A stretch of 64,000 nucleotides of DNA from Capillidium heterosporum (Eukaryota > Entomophthoromycota > Entomophthoromycetes > Entomophthorales > Capillidiaceae): assembly GCA_016630905.1 (NCBI GenBank), contig WBMQ01000004.1, positions 1,984,001-2,048,000 of the forward strand, read 5' to 3'. Positions 1-12,900 of this stretch are shown here, piece after piece. Every line of letters starts with the position of its first letter. Within the stretch, counting starts at the first letter, position 1. The notes below the pieces were generated by a model. That model did no database searches, was not told the DNA's origin, and was given only the letters and a program-made list of their open reading frames with translations. Position numbers and translations under genes: made by a program.

Positions 1-4
1 ATTC

Positions 5-1771
5 TTAGACAGTGAACGTCTTGGTATCACTAGTCAAGTTATTAGGATCCGACTTGATTTCTGGCGAGACCAACTTGACGGTAACCGACCAGCTACCTTT
101 AGTCGGGCTATCGATGGTAAACTTGTTTTTGTGCTGGGTCTGCTCTACGTTGTTCAACTTCCAAGTGACATCCAGCCTTTCACCAGCTACTTCAGTTGCC
201 AGCTGGACGTTTAGATCCTAAATTAAGGGTGACGACAGTTACCGAACTAGAACTAACCTTCACTTCGTCAATCAGTGAGATTTTGTTCAAGAACTGGTAC
301 CACATACCTTCCTTACAAACGCTACAGAAAGAGTTATGGGTCATGTTGCGCATGAGGCAACCGTCTCCAGTAGGTCGGTAAGTCTTACGCCCAGATGTAT
401 TCCAGGTAGGGAAGGCCGAAATATAAGTGTTGTCGGTATGGTATTCGTCCTCGCTACCCATTTCAAAGAGATCAACCGAGGCAATCATACGGGGGATGTT
501 CTTATTGGTGGAGGCGGTTTTGGAACGGACGGTAAGAGTATGCTGTCCAGCAGTGAAACCGGAACTACCTCTCCAGTCGTAGAACTCACGGTCAGTCACT
601 ACCACGCGATTGCCAAGGTAGAACTTTGCCATCCAAAGTAAATTCTAAAGGAGTCCTGCTGACCAGCTGCTGTTACGGTAACTACAAGGTACCATTGCTT
701 GTACTTTCCGTCCGAAGTGAACGTGAAGGTTTTGGAACCTTTGCTCAAATCTTGCCAGGGGTACTCCAAAAGTCTGTATATGACCCTTCTCCTCCTTCAA
801 AGGGCCTGATAACCAGTTCTTCCACCCGACGGTTGAAAGGGAATATGCTGTGTTGACACCTGAGTAGACTGACCCGTTGTCGTATTCTTCGCCAACGTTG
901 ACGAAATTGTGTCCCATCTCGTGTCGTAGAACAACAGTACCAGTTCTGGCTGACTTGGTAGAGATGACAAACTCACCACCCAAACCGCCATAGTAGTCAT
1001 CGTTACCAATAAGAGATGGGTAGTCGCAAGCGTTAGTTCCAGTTAGTTTACAGATCTGTCGGGCGTAGGCAGCATTGCCGGTGAAAATACCTCGCAGTTG
1101 GCCTTGATCACGGTACAACTTGAAGGGAGTATTCTTGGCACCGTTATACCCGATACCTGAGTCTACCGATTCGACGTGGATGGCCCAAATATTGAACAGT
1201 GGCAGCCACGATTTGAAAGTGGTGCCTTCAAACATGTCCTTAGTTAAGCGCGCAATATCACTGAAGAACTTGTCTTTCTCCGAAGCTTGATACCCATCAC
1301 CCATGAAAACGACGTCGATACGGTTGTTGGGGCTACCGTTATCTACAATCTTACGCACCTCTGGGGCAGCTGCAGCAATCCTCGAGTTCTCCTGGGTTAG
1401 GGGTTGAATGACTTTCTTCGAAGTACAGATGGTGTTGATGTGAGATTCGATGACATTTTTCCGATCGAGAATATAGCTCGACTATGGCTGATGAGTCCAG
1501 GATCGATAGCTTGGTGTCGGTTGGAGCTGTTACGGCGGGCTTAATAACAACACTTAGGGCGTTGGCCTTATCTTCCAACGAAGCATACTTTTGAACTCTA
1601 TCCTGAGTTATTATTTCGCAACCAAGACTTTGATCGCCATGCTTTATCAACTTGGTATAGTAAACCGAGTCGGATCTAATAGGAAGTTAGTTTTATATCT
1701 TGGATGAATACTTACACTATAGGCAAAATGTACAAGGCTGTCAACTGGATGAGACTTGGTGAAAATTTCAT
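5..1771 (-). CDS. Secreted M64-family zinc metallopeptidase (IgA-peptidase M64 type), five +1 frame displacements
   Basis: Two exons, 1771-1716 and 1675-5, with a 40-nt GTAAG..TAG intron (1676-1715). The start gives a hydrophobic signal peptide (MKFSPSLIQLTALYILPIV), so the protein is probably secreted. The catalytic zinc motif RHEMGHNFVNVGEEYDNG (HExxH with a downstream E) lies near the middle, after the family block DVVFMGDGY. The role is cleavage of extracellular protein. The protein reads as a complete family member of about 573 residues only if the frame moves +1 at five places: about 1465-1476, 786-792, 646, 597 and 203-210. At each the matching reading resumes at once, so no intron fits. 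With those five bases discounted the spliced length is an exact multiple of three and ends at TAA 5-7. It is either sequence error, a recent pseudogene, or recoding. Family assignment is firm; expression as one protein is not. Confidence 0.8.
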
Positions 1772-2909
1772 TTTGTAACATGTAAAGTTTAGCACAACTG
1801 TCTCATTTTATAACAGCTTCTGTCAGTTAGAATACTGTACACCATATGCTCCATACAATTCGTATGATGCATCATATGCAAAACCTGTACCTGTAATTGG
1901 TAGTATCACTTATTGTGCGGTTTATATCGACCCTTTTAGCGGCATTTGGCTGCATGGTTCACTTGCATAGTTTACGTTTCTAAATGATCAAGCGTCATTT
2001 CTTGGGTAAATTAAATTTGATCAGATGTCTACTGAACACGCCTTTAGCCAATTTTCACTACTTTTTAGCAAACGCAAGTAAACTTTTAGTCTATGTGATG
2101 ATACATTGGATCAGGTGAAGCTACAGGTGATGGGGAAATCCCCCATAATTAACTTGCAACCATATTTCGCTAGATAAATCCGAGTTTCATTTTGCTATGA
2201 AGACCACCTCGAACTTTATTGGCTATAAGTCTGGATAAGTGGGAGCATCCAAGCTACATTAAGCTAAAATCATTAATGTGCTAAAACTGCTAAATGTCAC
2301 AATACAACTGATAATGTCACAATCGAAACTGATATATGTGATCTTTAGCTTGTAAGCAGAGCTTAATGTATATACCTTGGCTTTTAGACTATGTTCAAAA
2401 ACTATTAGAAAAGTACAGGGCAGTTCAAGTTTATTTGATTATGGGAAATTTGTATATCATCCCGATATTGGCATTTCAAATATAAATAAAGGCTTGATAG
2501 TTATCTTCGAAACCTATAAATGAGAAGCGTTTAATTGTTCAACATAGCGCTATGCATTATATATCTGTATAAATATGAGTGCTCATGCTACTTTTATCTA
2601 AATTAATTGGTACACCTCCAAACAACAACAGGATTGAAGTGTATAGGTGAGTTGAAGGTGGCAGTTGGCCTTAAAGTATACAAATGTGTACCTAAACTCA
2701 CAGCTTTAATCCAATCCTATAAAATAAAATTTACGTTCTATTTAAGGATGCTCTCAAAGTATTAAGTTGACCACCTAGTAAAAGGGACTTTGACAACTAT
2801 CGCAAAAATAATATATAAAAAGTAATGCTTTTATTAGACAAACAATGGCAATTACCTTCTTATTAAATATAACTACCTATTAAATAATATTTTAAACTAT
2901 CCATCAACA
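1772..2909. other. Intergenic, SPT7 3' side to M64 promoter
   Basis: AT-rich sequence with stops in all frames. Apart from the TATA box near 1810 I see no gene or repeat. Confidence 0.6.
1806..1813 (-). promoter_or_regulatory. TATA box of the M64 peptidase gene
   Basis: TTATAAAA on the minus strand, 35-42 bases before the start codon at 1771. Its position suits a short 5' leader. Confidence 0.5.
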
Positions 2910-5900
2910 TTACACTTCATTGAAATCCCCATAAGAGGTAGGTGAAGAGAGGTCCTCCGGGTTCTCCCTAGCCAAAGTAAGGCTATATAGATGGGTTTTT
3001 TTCAGTGGGGGCTCGTGATCAGAGGTAAAGGACGGTACATCATCTCGAAGCTTATGAGAAGTTGGCAGGTCGTCGTTCCCGTTGTCTGAACCGAGGTCGG
3101 ACGAACTATGATAGATGGGTGATTTGGAGTTAATGGGGCTGGTGTTGGAGTTGTACCCCGAATCTCCTTTCTCCATACTGGGACTGAGCTGCGACAGGTC
3201 TTGAGGGGGGGAGGTCGAAGAGTTGACTTGCTCTGGGATGGCACTGGAACCGGTAGCAAGCCGGTTGGCCTGCTTCGCTTCAGCTTCCGCCTTGCGTAGT
3301 TTGGCTTGAGTTTCCTTGACAATCCTACGTTGCTCCTTCTCGGCGTTTCGAGCTTCCAACTTGGCCATCATGTCTGCCCTCCTCCTTCGCTTCTTCTCCT
3401 CACTCTCTCGGGTTCGAGCTTCTTTCAATAATTGCCTTTCAGCCAAATCTTTGTTACGCCTGTCCTTCTTCGCCTCGTATTGAGCGACTTGATCAACCAG
3501 CTTTCGTCGTAGCACACTGATAGATTTACCAGTGGGCGGGATCTTCGGCCTAAATATCTTTCGATTGGGGATATTGTCGTCTTCAATAGCACCATTTTCT
3601 CCCTCAGCGATCTTTTCATCAAAGTAAGATTTCAGAAGCCCGATTACGGAGCTGGAATCAGTGATTGGCGTGAAGGGTGGAGGTGCAGGGTACTCCATCA
3701 ATGATTCTTCGGCACCGTTTTTGAGGGCCAGCGACATGTTTTTCCGCTTGTGCCCCAACAGAAGCTTGGCTGGGATGGAGAGGGTATCCAAACCAAACTC
3801 TTTATCCAGCCCAAGCTCTTTAAATCCAAAGAAATCTTCTCCAGTTATATCTTCAAAGTTGCCAGCCATACAGGTGTCTGCATTTAGATCGTCCTCGAAA
3901 TCAGCCTTCTTCGTTGATACCACTACCGTTGGGCCGAGTTATGAGTTCGTTAAGGCCTTCTGCAAGCTCCTTCCTTGACTCGCGTACCTTCTCACCAAAC
4001 AACCCAACATTTTCGGAGACATAGCTATGTAGATCGTTAATAGTACCTATTTGACACTCTTTGAGGGTATGTAGTATGATATCTTCTGACGACATTACAC
4101 CTTTGTAGTTGTCAAAGTAGTTGATTAAAGTCCTTCCGAGTAGCTTAAACCGAGAAATGGCAATCTCGTTAAAGATGCTCAAGGCCTGTTTTTCAGCAGT
4201 GTCAAATCCAGAATGGCTAAGAACAAGGGAAGCGGTACGTGAAAACAAAGAGTCAGCAGCACCATCATCCAACGAAAATTTATCTTCTCTAGTGTTGGTA
4301 TAGTCGGTTAATTGGAGATACGGCTCTACATTTGGGTGGGATTCAGTACTGAGGAAGTTAATTGTTTGTCGTAACGTTTCAGCGTTATGAGCGCCACTCA
4401 AATCGTCATTCAAGAACTCTTTGGCTGAAAGTATCTTGGTGTTCATCTCGAACGCAGCTTTGAGTTCAGCGACGTTTCTAAGGATACATGTCGTCAACGG
4501 ATTCCGTGGGATCTTTGCATTCAAGAAATCATCCAGGCTGGGTGCATTTTTCGTACTACTGGCATCGATCTCACTGAGCGAACCTCCATTAAAACTAGAG
4601 TTTGTAATACCTGGCGTATCGGGCAAGAGAACTTCCATAGTAACCTCGGGTAAATTTCCAAGGTCCAAAATGGATTGGGGATGCATGTCTTTGTATGAGT
4701 TGACGGGCAAGGCTAATGGTTAAAAATTAGCAAGTTTCACTAAATTATCAACTACCTATTGAACCGGGAGGGGTAAATTTATATGAGAAGTCATCACCAA
4801 GGCAAATTGTATTTATCACTGGGACTATAGCAGGACATTCTTCGAATTCAGTTTCGGATATAGCAAATCCAAGTAACCTATTCTCAGCGCGCACTTCCCT
4901 AGTAAAAGTTTTCCATTCATTAAAAGAAGGGTCCATAGTGTTCGAAGATGCAGTGGTCAGGTAAGCGATCAGGTTTTCCAACTTTTTGATCTTAGCTTTG
5001 AGTATGTTGGGCTGGTCCTTAAAATCAAGGCCCTCTGTACCTCCAGAAGTTGGATTATAGCTAGTATCAATAGAACTTACGCTCTCGTTGAGATTTCGCA
5101 CTTCGTCCCGAGGAATAGCTTTGTTTGAATCAAGAGTAGGTGCACTTTTTTGGGACATAGATAGAAGGGTCTTAAACTGTGATTCGGCAAATTCTTCCAA
5201 GACATCTGCATGTATAGATAGATTGCTTTCACTTTTGGTGCCGTAGGTATGAAAATTGGAAAAAATTAGCCTTATATCGTCGATAAACTCCTCTTTCGAT
5301 TCGTACTTTCGAGACTTCACTTTCCTAGATATCGTAGTTAAATCCATTGGACGAGGCGCCTTCCTTAAGAAATCGGGGGCCGACTTTTTTGTAGCTGGGA
5401 ACATAAACGGATGGCTGTGCTCTTTATAATCGATAAGGCTTTGTATTATGGTTGAGAAAGCTTTGGACAGCTCCTTCTTCACATATATATCCGAGTTGAG
5501 GATGTACTCTTCAGCTCCGATTTCCTTTACCAAATCTTCGATTTCTCCCCTCGAAAGGCCCAACTCTCCTTTACGCTTTTGTACTACGTTCAAAAAGTTC
5601 ATTAGTGGACCGTTCTTGCAATTGAACATGGGGGTTCTAGGAGATTCTGCTTGATCCAACTCTAAACTAGCGCAACTTTGAAAATATTCAGTTTTAGGCC
5701 TCTTGTTGAGCGTTTCTTCAAGCTGTTGCTTCAATTTTTTGAGATCATCCATAAGTTTCTATAAAGATTTAGCATTTGCTTAATATTGAACTTACATTCA
5801 CGTATTCCTGCTCCTCTATTACTGTTCGATTATGAGATACATCATAGAACACCGAGTCTATTCTAGTTTTTGCCCTTGCTTCCCGAAAACCATTCTCTTT

Positions 5901-6577
5901 AAACTCTAGGCTAGCAATTTCTATAGTACATATATAAATAAACCGAAAAGGAAATAGAAATTTAAATGTGTACCTTCAATAAGATCACGCTCAGCTGGCT
6001 TAGTCTCTACTACTACATCTTCAACATCTTCGTCGGAATCATAATTATCGGCTATCTCGAACCTAGAGTGCACTGCATTTTTGTTGACTCCTGAAATTTG
6101 CGATTTATCTGAACTATTTAACAGGCGTTTGGACCGACTCAAGCTATTCTCAAACAGCAACACGTTTTGAACCTCAACCCTCGCTAAACTAGATGCTGAA
6201 AGTAACCAGCTGTCTAAATTTTCCCTACTGGGTTTTTTATCTGAGGTGGAGTTAGCAGCTATGCCAAAACTAGTCGGAATTTCTTCAAGAGGTGGTTCAG
6301 CTTGAAGTAGAAACCTAGAACCTCTCTCTTGCAAGTCGGGCCAAAATATATTTTTCGATCGCTCACATGTCCTGTATTCGATAAGCTGCCCCCATAAACT
6401 GTACTCTTTGAGGCAATGCTGGATAATAAGGGCTTGGATGGGGGGCACAAGCGATTCCCACTTTGCTATATCTTGGATTTGTCGAGCAATGTCGAAGCTG
6501 ACGCTGGCAAAGTTATTGACTAGGTCTACTACCGTGTCCATCTTGAGGGCGTCTTTGCTATTCTCGTTTTCTGGCAT
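2910..6577 (-). CDS. SPT7: SAGA complex subunit Spt7 (bromodomain plus histone fold)
   Basis: Nuclear scaffold of the SAGA histone-acetyltransferase coactivator. Exons 6577-5974, 5920-5796, 5758-4756 and 4712-2910; introns of 53, 37 and 43 nt, all GT..TAG. Exon 3 holds the bromodomain (HSHPFMFPATKKSAPDF, PMDLTTISRKVKSRKY, FIDDIRLIFSNFHTYG). Exon 4 holds the Spt7 histone-fold region (AEKQALSIFNEIAISRFKLL to SSEDIILHTLKECQI), then an acidic stretch, then a long basic coiled coil (about 3250-3560). The usual bromodomain acetyl-lysine asparagine, in a YN pair, is YG here. Within exon 4 the frame moves +1 between about 3906 and 3944, just after the histone fold; without it the protein stops at 3901. 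Discounting that base gives 1177 residues. The order bromodomain-histone fold-acidic/coiled tail and the size fit fungal Spt7. Confidence 0.85.
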
Positions 6578-6966
6578 CTGAGGAATATGGGTTTGTTACA
6601 CACTTTTGCTTAAATAGATCCTAAAACATCATTCAACTTTCACAAAGTTTGAACTTTCATACCTTTACTTTGTGAAAAAATGACAAAATAATGACAGAAC
6701 AAAGATAAAAAGACAAGTGGTCCAAGGCTATACTGATATAGGCTTTACTGCTATTGAAATAACTTTAGAAGCTTGATATTCTCTATTATACTATAAAATT
6801 ACACTAGCGATTAAATTTATATTTTACAATAATGTTTTTACAATATTCGAAGCTATGATATGCTCACATACTATCTCAAAACCAACAAATTTGTAGCTTT
6901 TCTATTAAATATATTTGAAACATAAAAATAAACGTTTAAGGTTACAATAGTTTATTCACCAAAAGG
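6578..6966. other. Intergenic, TOR 3' end to SPT7 promoter
   Basis: 389 bases, AT-rich. SPT7 lies downstream of TOR on the same strand, so this holds the TOR terminator and the SPT7 promoter. No clear TATA box or other element was seen. Confidence 0.5.
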
Positions 6967-9900
6967 CTACCAGAAGGCACACCACCCTTCATAGGACTGA
7001 CACAGGTTCTCAATACTGGTAGCCTGCTCAACAAGCTTTTTCACCTGAGTAGTACAATCCAAGGTTTGGTTTGGATCAAAGTCCTTGCCTGATAACTTAC
7101 TACTGACTCGATTGACTACTGTTAATGCCCTTGTATTAATAGCCTCGGGACTACCAGTCTGATCCACCTCTCCATCGTAGTTGATACTTCTAAGAGGTCT
7201 TGGCAAGTTACCGATGACAGTACCGTTATTATCGTAAATCCTTTCGGCTTTAAGGCTGGAATGGTTGAAGTAACCTCCAGTTGATCAATGGGTCGTAGAC
7301 GAAAGCTTCAAGTACAGCCATCAGGCTTTCCTTGTTTTGACGAAGTACCCGCATGACATTCTCACATGTAATTCTAAAACTCCCTTCGATACCGCTGACT
7401 TCCATAGCATTGGTCAGCATGCGAGTGAGGCGGAAGGGGATCTTCTCAGGAAACTTGTCGCGGTGCATGGCTATCTCGAAACAGTCACCAAAGTCAATGT
7501 GGATAACTTTACCAGAGTATCGGTCCAGCATCAAGTTGGCAGGATGTACGGTCACCGAGTCCTAAGATATAACCGACCATCGACATCAACGCTAAACTGC
7601 GTGTATAGTTCGTTCTACGTTCCAGCCAAGCTTCTGAGTTTAAGCTTTTCAACCAAAGCACCCTGTAGAGATCTTGACCGGTAGTAATCTCCATCAAATG
7701 TTCAAAAACTTCAACTTTTTGAAGTAATATTAGGTTGTTGTAGTTGGGTGCCATCTGCTGCATCAACTTACATTCGGTGTTCAGTGGATACTTAATATGT
7801 TCACGGTAGTTCTGGATTAGCTGATGTAAAGTGTCGCAGTGAGGTAACCAACCAATTAGACCGGAGTTGGGCGATAATGGGATAACTGAGTACCGTTCAA
7901 TACTTAGCCTTCGCTTAAAAGTCTCGGGATCGGCTCCCAGCAATGTATTGACTAAACCGAACAGTTGCATAACACGTTCATCTTGTCGCAGATCCTCATG
8001 GCCTTTGAGTAGATACTGGTAGTCCTTACCATTGCTACCCTTGATAACTAACTTTCGAGGTCGCTGTTTACTCGTGATGACGTTGAGGGTCGGCATAAAG
8101 CTAGCGATTTTGACGACGGGCTCTCCAGGTCGGTAGGAACCAGGTATAGCTAGTTCTAAATCCTCAGCCTCCAATAGCTTGGGGGACACGTATTGTAATT
8201 CTAAATTGATAAGCTGGGGAAGTTGCTTGCTGATCCTTCTAAAGACTTGGTAATAAAGATCCCAGGCTTGGTTCAGGTCATTGTCATTGCGGGTCTGCTT
8301 ATACTTATGGCACCACTCTAAGGCTTCCTGTAGATCACGACCGAATGCTTGGTTGAAGGAGATCTCCCTTAATGTTTCGGGTCCCTGCTCCAGCATTCGG
8401 TGTAGGGGTTCAGAGGGTAGTGAACATGGCCTCGATGTTCTGGTCGCCAAAGTAAAGTCGTGAAGCTTCTTCCAGCCCTTCGTACCACATCTCATGCCAC
8501 AGTATGGCAACCCGAATTAGCTCATGACTTACAACTAAAGCCTGTTCAACGAGTACTAAGCTATGGCTACGCATCTTGTCCATCAAAGATAAAGCAGCGT
8601 TCTTCCGCGAACTACTTTGTGATTTGGATGCCACCGTAACCGGGTAAACTAAAGCCTGGGGATGCTTCTTTCCAACCTCGTTCAAGGTATGGTGCACAAG
8701 TCGTCTAACGTTAGGTCTACTGACATGGATACGGGCAATTAATTGGGGTATGACTTGGAGCCAGGTATCGGTGTTGACGTTGTTGAAGCCTTCGGTAATA
8801 GCTAAATTGACGTCGTGTTGGTGGGCGTAATCGAACCACAGTGTCAACAGCCTTAAAGTATCCTGTAACGAGTTTCCACTGGACAATTTGATAGACTGGA
8901 AGAAGGCTTGGACGGCGGGTACGACGTGACCCTGCAGTACTTCGTCGGAAACTGTACCCGTACCATCCTGCTGCTTGAGGTGACTGATGACTTCGAAGTT
9001 GATCAAAGCCCACGAGTGCCATGCTTTGTAGCACTCAGGGTCGAACTGCGTCGCCATAAAGTAGGAATTTAAGGTGATTGGAATGGTAGTTTCATCCCAC
9101 CGCTCCTGTAAACTTACCTGCCACTCACCCTGACGTCTGTAACACCGGGAGAGGAGTTTCAAGTAGGCTCGGTTGTCTTCATTGTTAGAGTTGGCGAGGT
9201 TAGATATCGATGTGAACTGATCGACGCCGTTTAACCCGATACCTTCGGCCAGTTGCTGTGTCAAGTTCTGCAGGTGGGTCAGCGTTTCAGCTTTGTCGCC
9301 ACTGGCCCATCGATGCTTCAGCAGTGCATATAGGACCTGGAGTGGTCCTGAAGGTAACAGTTCGTCAGATTCACCACCAGTTTGACCCATGAGCTTGGCC
9401 AATGTTTTCTCAGACAGACTCAATCTGCCACTCTTTCGGCATAGGTTTGCAAATTTGACCCACAGCTCGACGTCCTCGGTAGGAGTAATGACCAACGACC
9501 GAACCTGTAGGGTACGCTGCCAGACCTCGACATTACGTTGACAGCCCTTGAGTCGTTTCATCCAGGTCTTCCTTATCAGCCGTTGGCGTTCGGGCTGATG
9601 CTGAAATCCAATGTAAGCCATGACTTCTTCCAACTCCGATAAAATTTGCACTCTCACCAATGATGCGTAAGCTCTGTTGAAACTCTCGCTAATTAAAGCT
9701 GTTAGCTCGTTATCCAATAAGTCACGAGCCGTAGCGATATGGATTTTGGCTTGGTCAAATTGGTTACGGTGTAAGGTAAGTATCGCTTTGAAGAAGACGC
9801 TCTCAGATGAATCGGGCGGGATGGCTCCGATATAGGTTTCCATTTGATCCCATTGGCCCATACCCCAGGCGGCAGCTGCTGTGAATGGAGCGATACCTTC

Positions 9901-12900
9901 GCGCATCTTCAATGTAGCTTGCTCCCAGTTGGACTGGGCCAGCTCTCCAAGCACATCCCACTCACCTAAAGCGTGGTAGCAGCGCATTCTACCGATGGCT
10001 ACCTCAAACGAGTCTCCATCCTCGATCGCCTTTTTCTCGTAGGCTGCTAAAGCGTCGTCCCAGCGGCCTAATTTTTCGTACCAGGCTTCTTTGAGGACGA
10101 GATCGTGGTGGTTCTGAGCTATCGTTAAAATGCCGACGGCAGCATCGGGCTGCTGCAGCTGGTTGTTGATGCGGATGAGTTCTTCGATGGAGTCAGTCGA
10201 CGGCTCCGAAATAAACTCTAATTCCTTGTAGTGGAGGGCCTTGGCGTAGGCATGGCATTTCATAGCGAAGGAGCCTAACGTTCGGATATCAATAGGTAAC
10301 GTCTTATCATTGTGTTCCATGAACTCGGCCAAATTTAGTAGCATCTGCAAAATCTCAGAAGGAGTATTGGTGGATATCAAAGCAGCCTCCAGCGACCGTA
10401 CAAGCTCATCCTAAGCAAAAGTAAATAAATGTTGTTTCTCAAATCAACATGGTCGGAGTCTTGAAGCTCAGTCCAGCAGGATACGAAGGCAGCATTGAAC
10501 AGCTCCTTGGCCAGTGGTTGGTGGCTGGTCGCTAAGGTTGCGCAGGCTCGCAGGGCATGGGATGGGGATTCCTTGATGAGCTCGACACTCAATCTACGGA
10601 TCCATTCGCTCCAATCCTCCTTGGTCGAGATCTGGTAAGCTTCCCACGCCTTCTTAAGATGAGCCTTGTTAATCGAGAGCTTCTTCATGCTGATATACCC
10701 CTCTATACCAGGTTCATCCAGCTTGCTTACCAGAGATCTAAAAGTATTGGAATAAAATTACTCTAAAAAAATACCTGCTCGTGTCAGTAAGATCAAACTC
10801 GGGAGTTAGTATCTCACTTCTCAATATTTTCCCAACCAAACTATCGTACAACGGGTGCTGTATGTGACATTTTAATATGGCTTTTTTCACAAGAGGCAAG
10901 AAGACAACATAATCCTGGCCAAGTTGATAGGCCATGATGCACAGGATTTCCATCACGTTGGTGCGTAGCTCAGGTGGTCCTGACTGCAAAGCACGCACCA
11001 AGGGATGTATAATTGATGAAGAGAGGTCGACACAGTTGGCATACTTGCACAGTTGATTCAAAGAGTACAGTGCTTCCTTCTTGACATTGGTTGGTACGTC
11101 TACACCTTCGATGACCTTTATGATGACGGGCACGATCAGATGGAAGTACTCATCAACACAGGAGCCGAACACGACGAACGAGTTTAGAACGCTGATTGCC
11201 AAAGTTGGCTTGTCATTGGCATCCTGTTCTAGGACTGTCAGCATGTTGCTCAGTATTGTTGGGACGTAGACTTTGAAATCCCCACTCAACGATATTGAAA
11301 CATTCTCAATAAGAAATATTAAAGTGCGCTGAATGCCTGCTCTGGAGTCCCAGAAATCCTCCACCAGTTGGAAGATGGACTTCAAGTAGGGTTGAATATG
11401 CTGCTTGATAATGCTCACCAGGATGCCTAGCTGACGGAAGTAGTACTCGTGGTCACTCAAGCTGGTTCGAATGGTACTAAGATAGGTTGGGATGATCTGA
11501 GGTAGGAAAGTGACGCACTTCAGGCCTAGCGTCTTGAATATGTTCATGAAGGCTTGAATGACTTGTATGTGGTAGCTAGCTAGAGCAGGGTCTTTTAGTA
11601 TCTTCATCAATGCCTGAACTACGACCATAGGATAGTAATCTTCAGTTGATGGGCCGATACCCATCATAACAAGGTGTAGGTCGGGGCTAGGAGTAATACC
11701 ACCACTTCCCTCCTCGCCCTCGATCCTGACGGCAGTGTGCTTGTAGGGATCTAGGGCCCCGATAATACCCATTACCTTTATTGTCTCACGTCGAATTAGA
11801 ATGTTGGTCTCCATTTTTAGAATGCCGATCAGGATTCCCAGTAAATTGGGGTATTTGAGGTAAGGCTCGATTACGTAACCAGTACTACCAATTAGTTGAC
11901 CCAGTGTTTTTAGTGCGGCATTACGTTTACTAGTCTGTAGATGGTCCTGCAAATTGTCGATAATTAAAGGCACCAGCGTGTCTAGGTAAGGGATCAGTTG
12001 TTCTCCACCAACTTTAGCTAATTCACCAAAAGAGGTCAGTACAGCGGTAATAACTGCTGGATTGGGTGAATGGGCTTTTGATATTAGCACGTCGACGATA
12101 GGCTCAATGTAAGGCTTGACGAAGTGTTGTGCAGCTGAAACCAATAGACCGATCAGCATAGCACTCTCTTCTTTGTTACGGCTAAATAGATATGGTTTGA
12201 TAAATATTAGATATTAGAGCTTGAAATAAACAAAAGAAAAACTGCTACAAGCTGGAAAAAACATACCTGCTATCAGAGTACTCTATGTTGGTAAGTAGCT
12301 GAATCAGGATTTTACGCAGACTGGGGATAACGTAGGCTGAGTTGTGGTTGGCAAGTCGACCAACGATACTGATGGCGACCTTACGAATCTGGAAGTTCTC
12401 ATCGTTGATCGCCATCAGCAAGTAACGGATGTTGTTAGCCTGGGCCAGATGTAAGTTGAAGCCATCTTGTAGGTTTTCCAATACTGTCAACCGAATCTCA
12501 GGGTCTGGAATTTAGCATTATATTTTGTTGCAAAATTACCAGGATCGGCAACTCCCGAGCTTAATAACCGGTTTAGAATATCATCCATGACTTTAATCGC
12601 ATGGCTGCTCGTTTGGTGACAGATGGGATTCCGCATGAACAGCTTACAGCAGGAAAATGCAGCAGCTCGACGTACCTCGAAATTATCCGCGTCCAAGTAG
12701 ATTAGTACACAGTCCCTGACAAATTCAGAAAGAGAGTGACCTAAACAATCATCAATACTGAGTTGCTTTTAAAAAGGCTACCGTCAAAGCCAAAAGTATC
12801 TAGAGCTTTGAGAGCCAAAATAATGTTTCCATTATCATGAGAGTCACTAGGCTAAATAAAACATATATCAGATAATATTGCAAGTTAGAACTTACTGGTA

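Noticed and set aside
5-8422. Introns as the cause of the +1 displacements
   Set aside because: The conserved residues continue directly on both sides, leaving one extra base. In this organism the shortest intron modelled is 35 nt, and no donor/acceptor pair fits without deleting conserved residues.
10411-10448. A frameshift in TOR near 10.4 kb
   Set aside because: The frame change is explained by a 38-nt GTTGAT..TTAG intron whose removal restores the conserved [14 protein letters not shown] reading.
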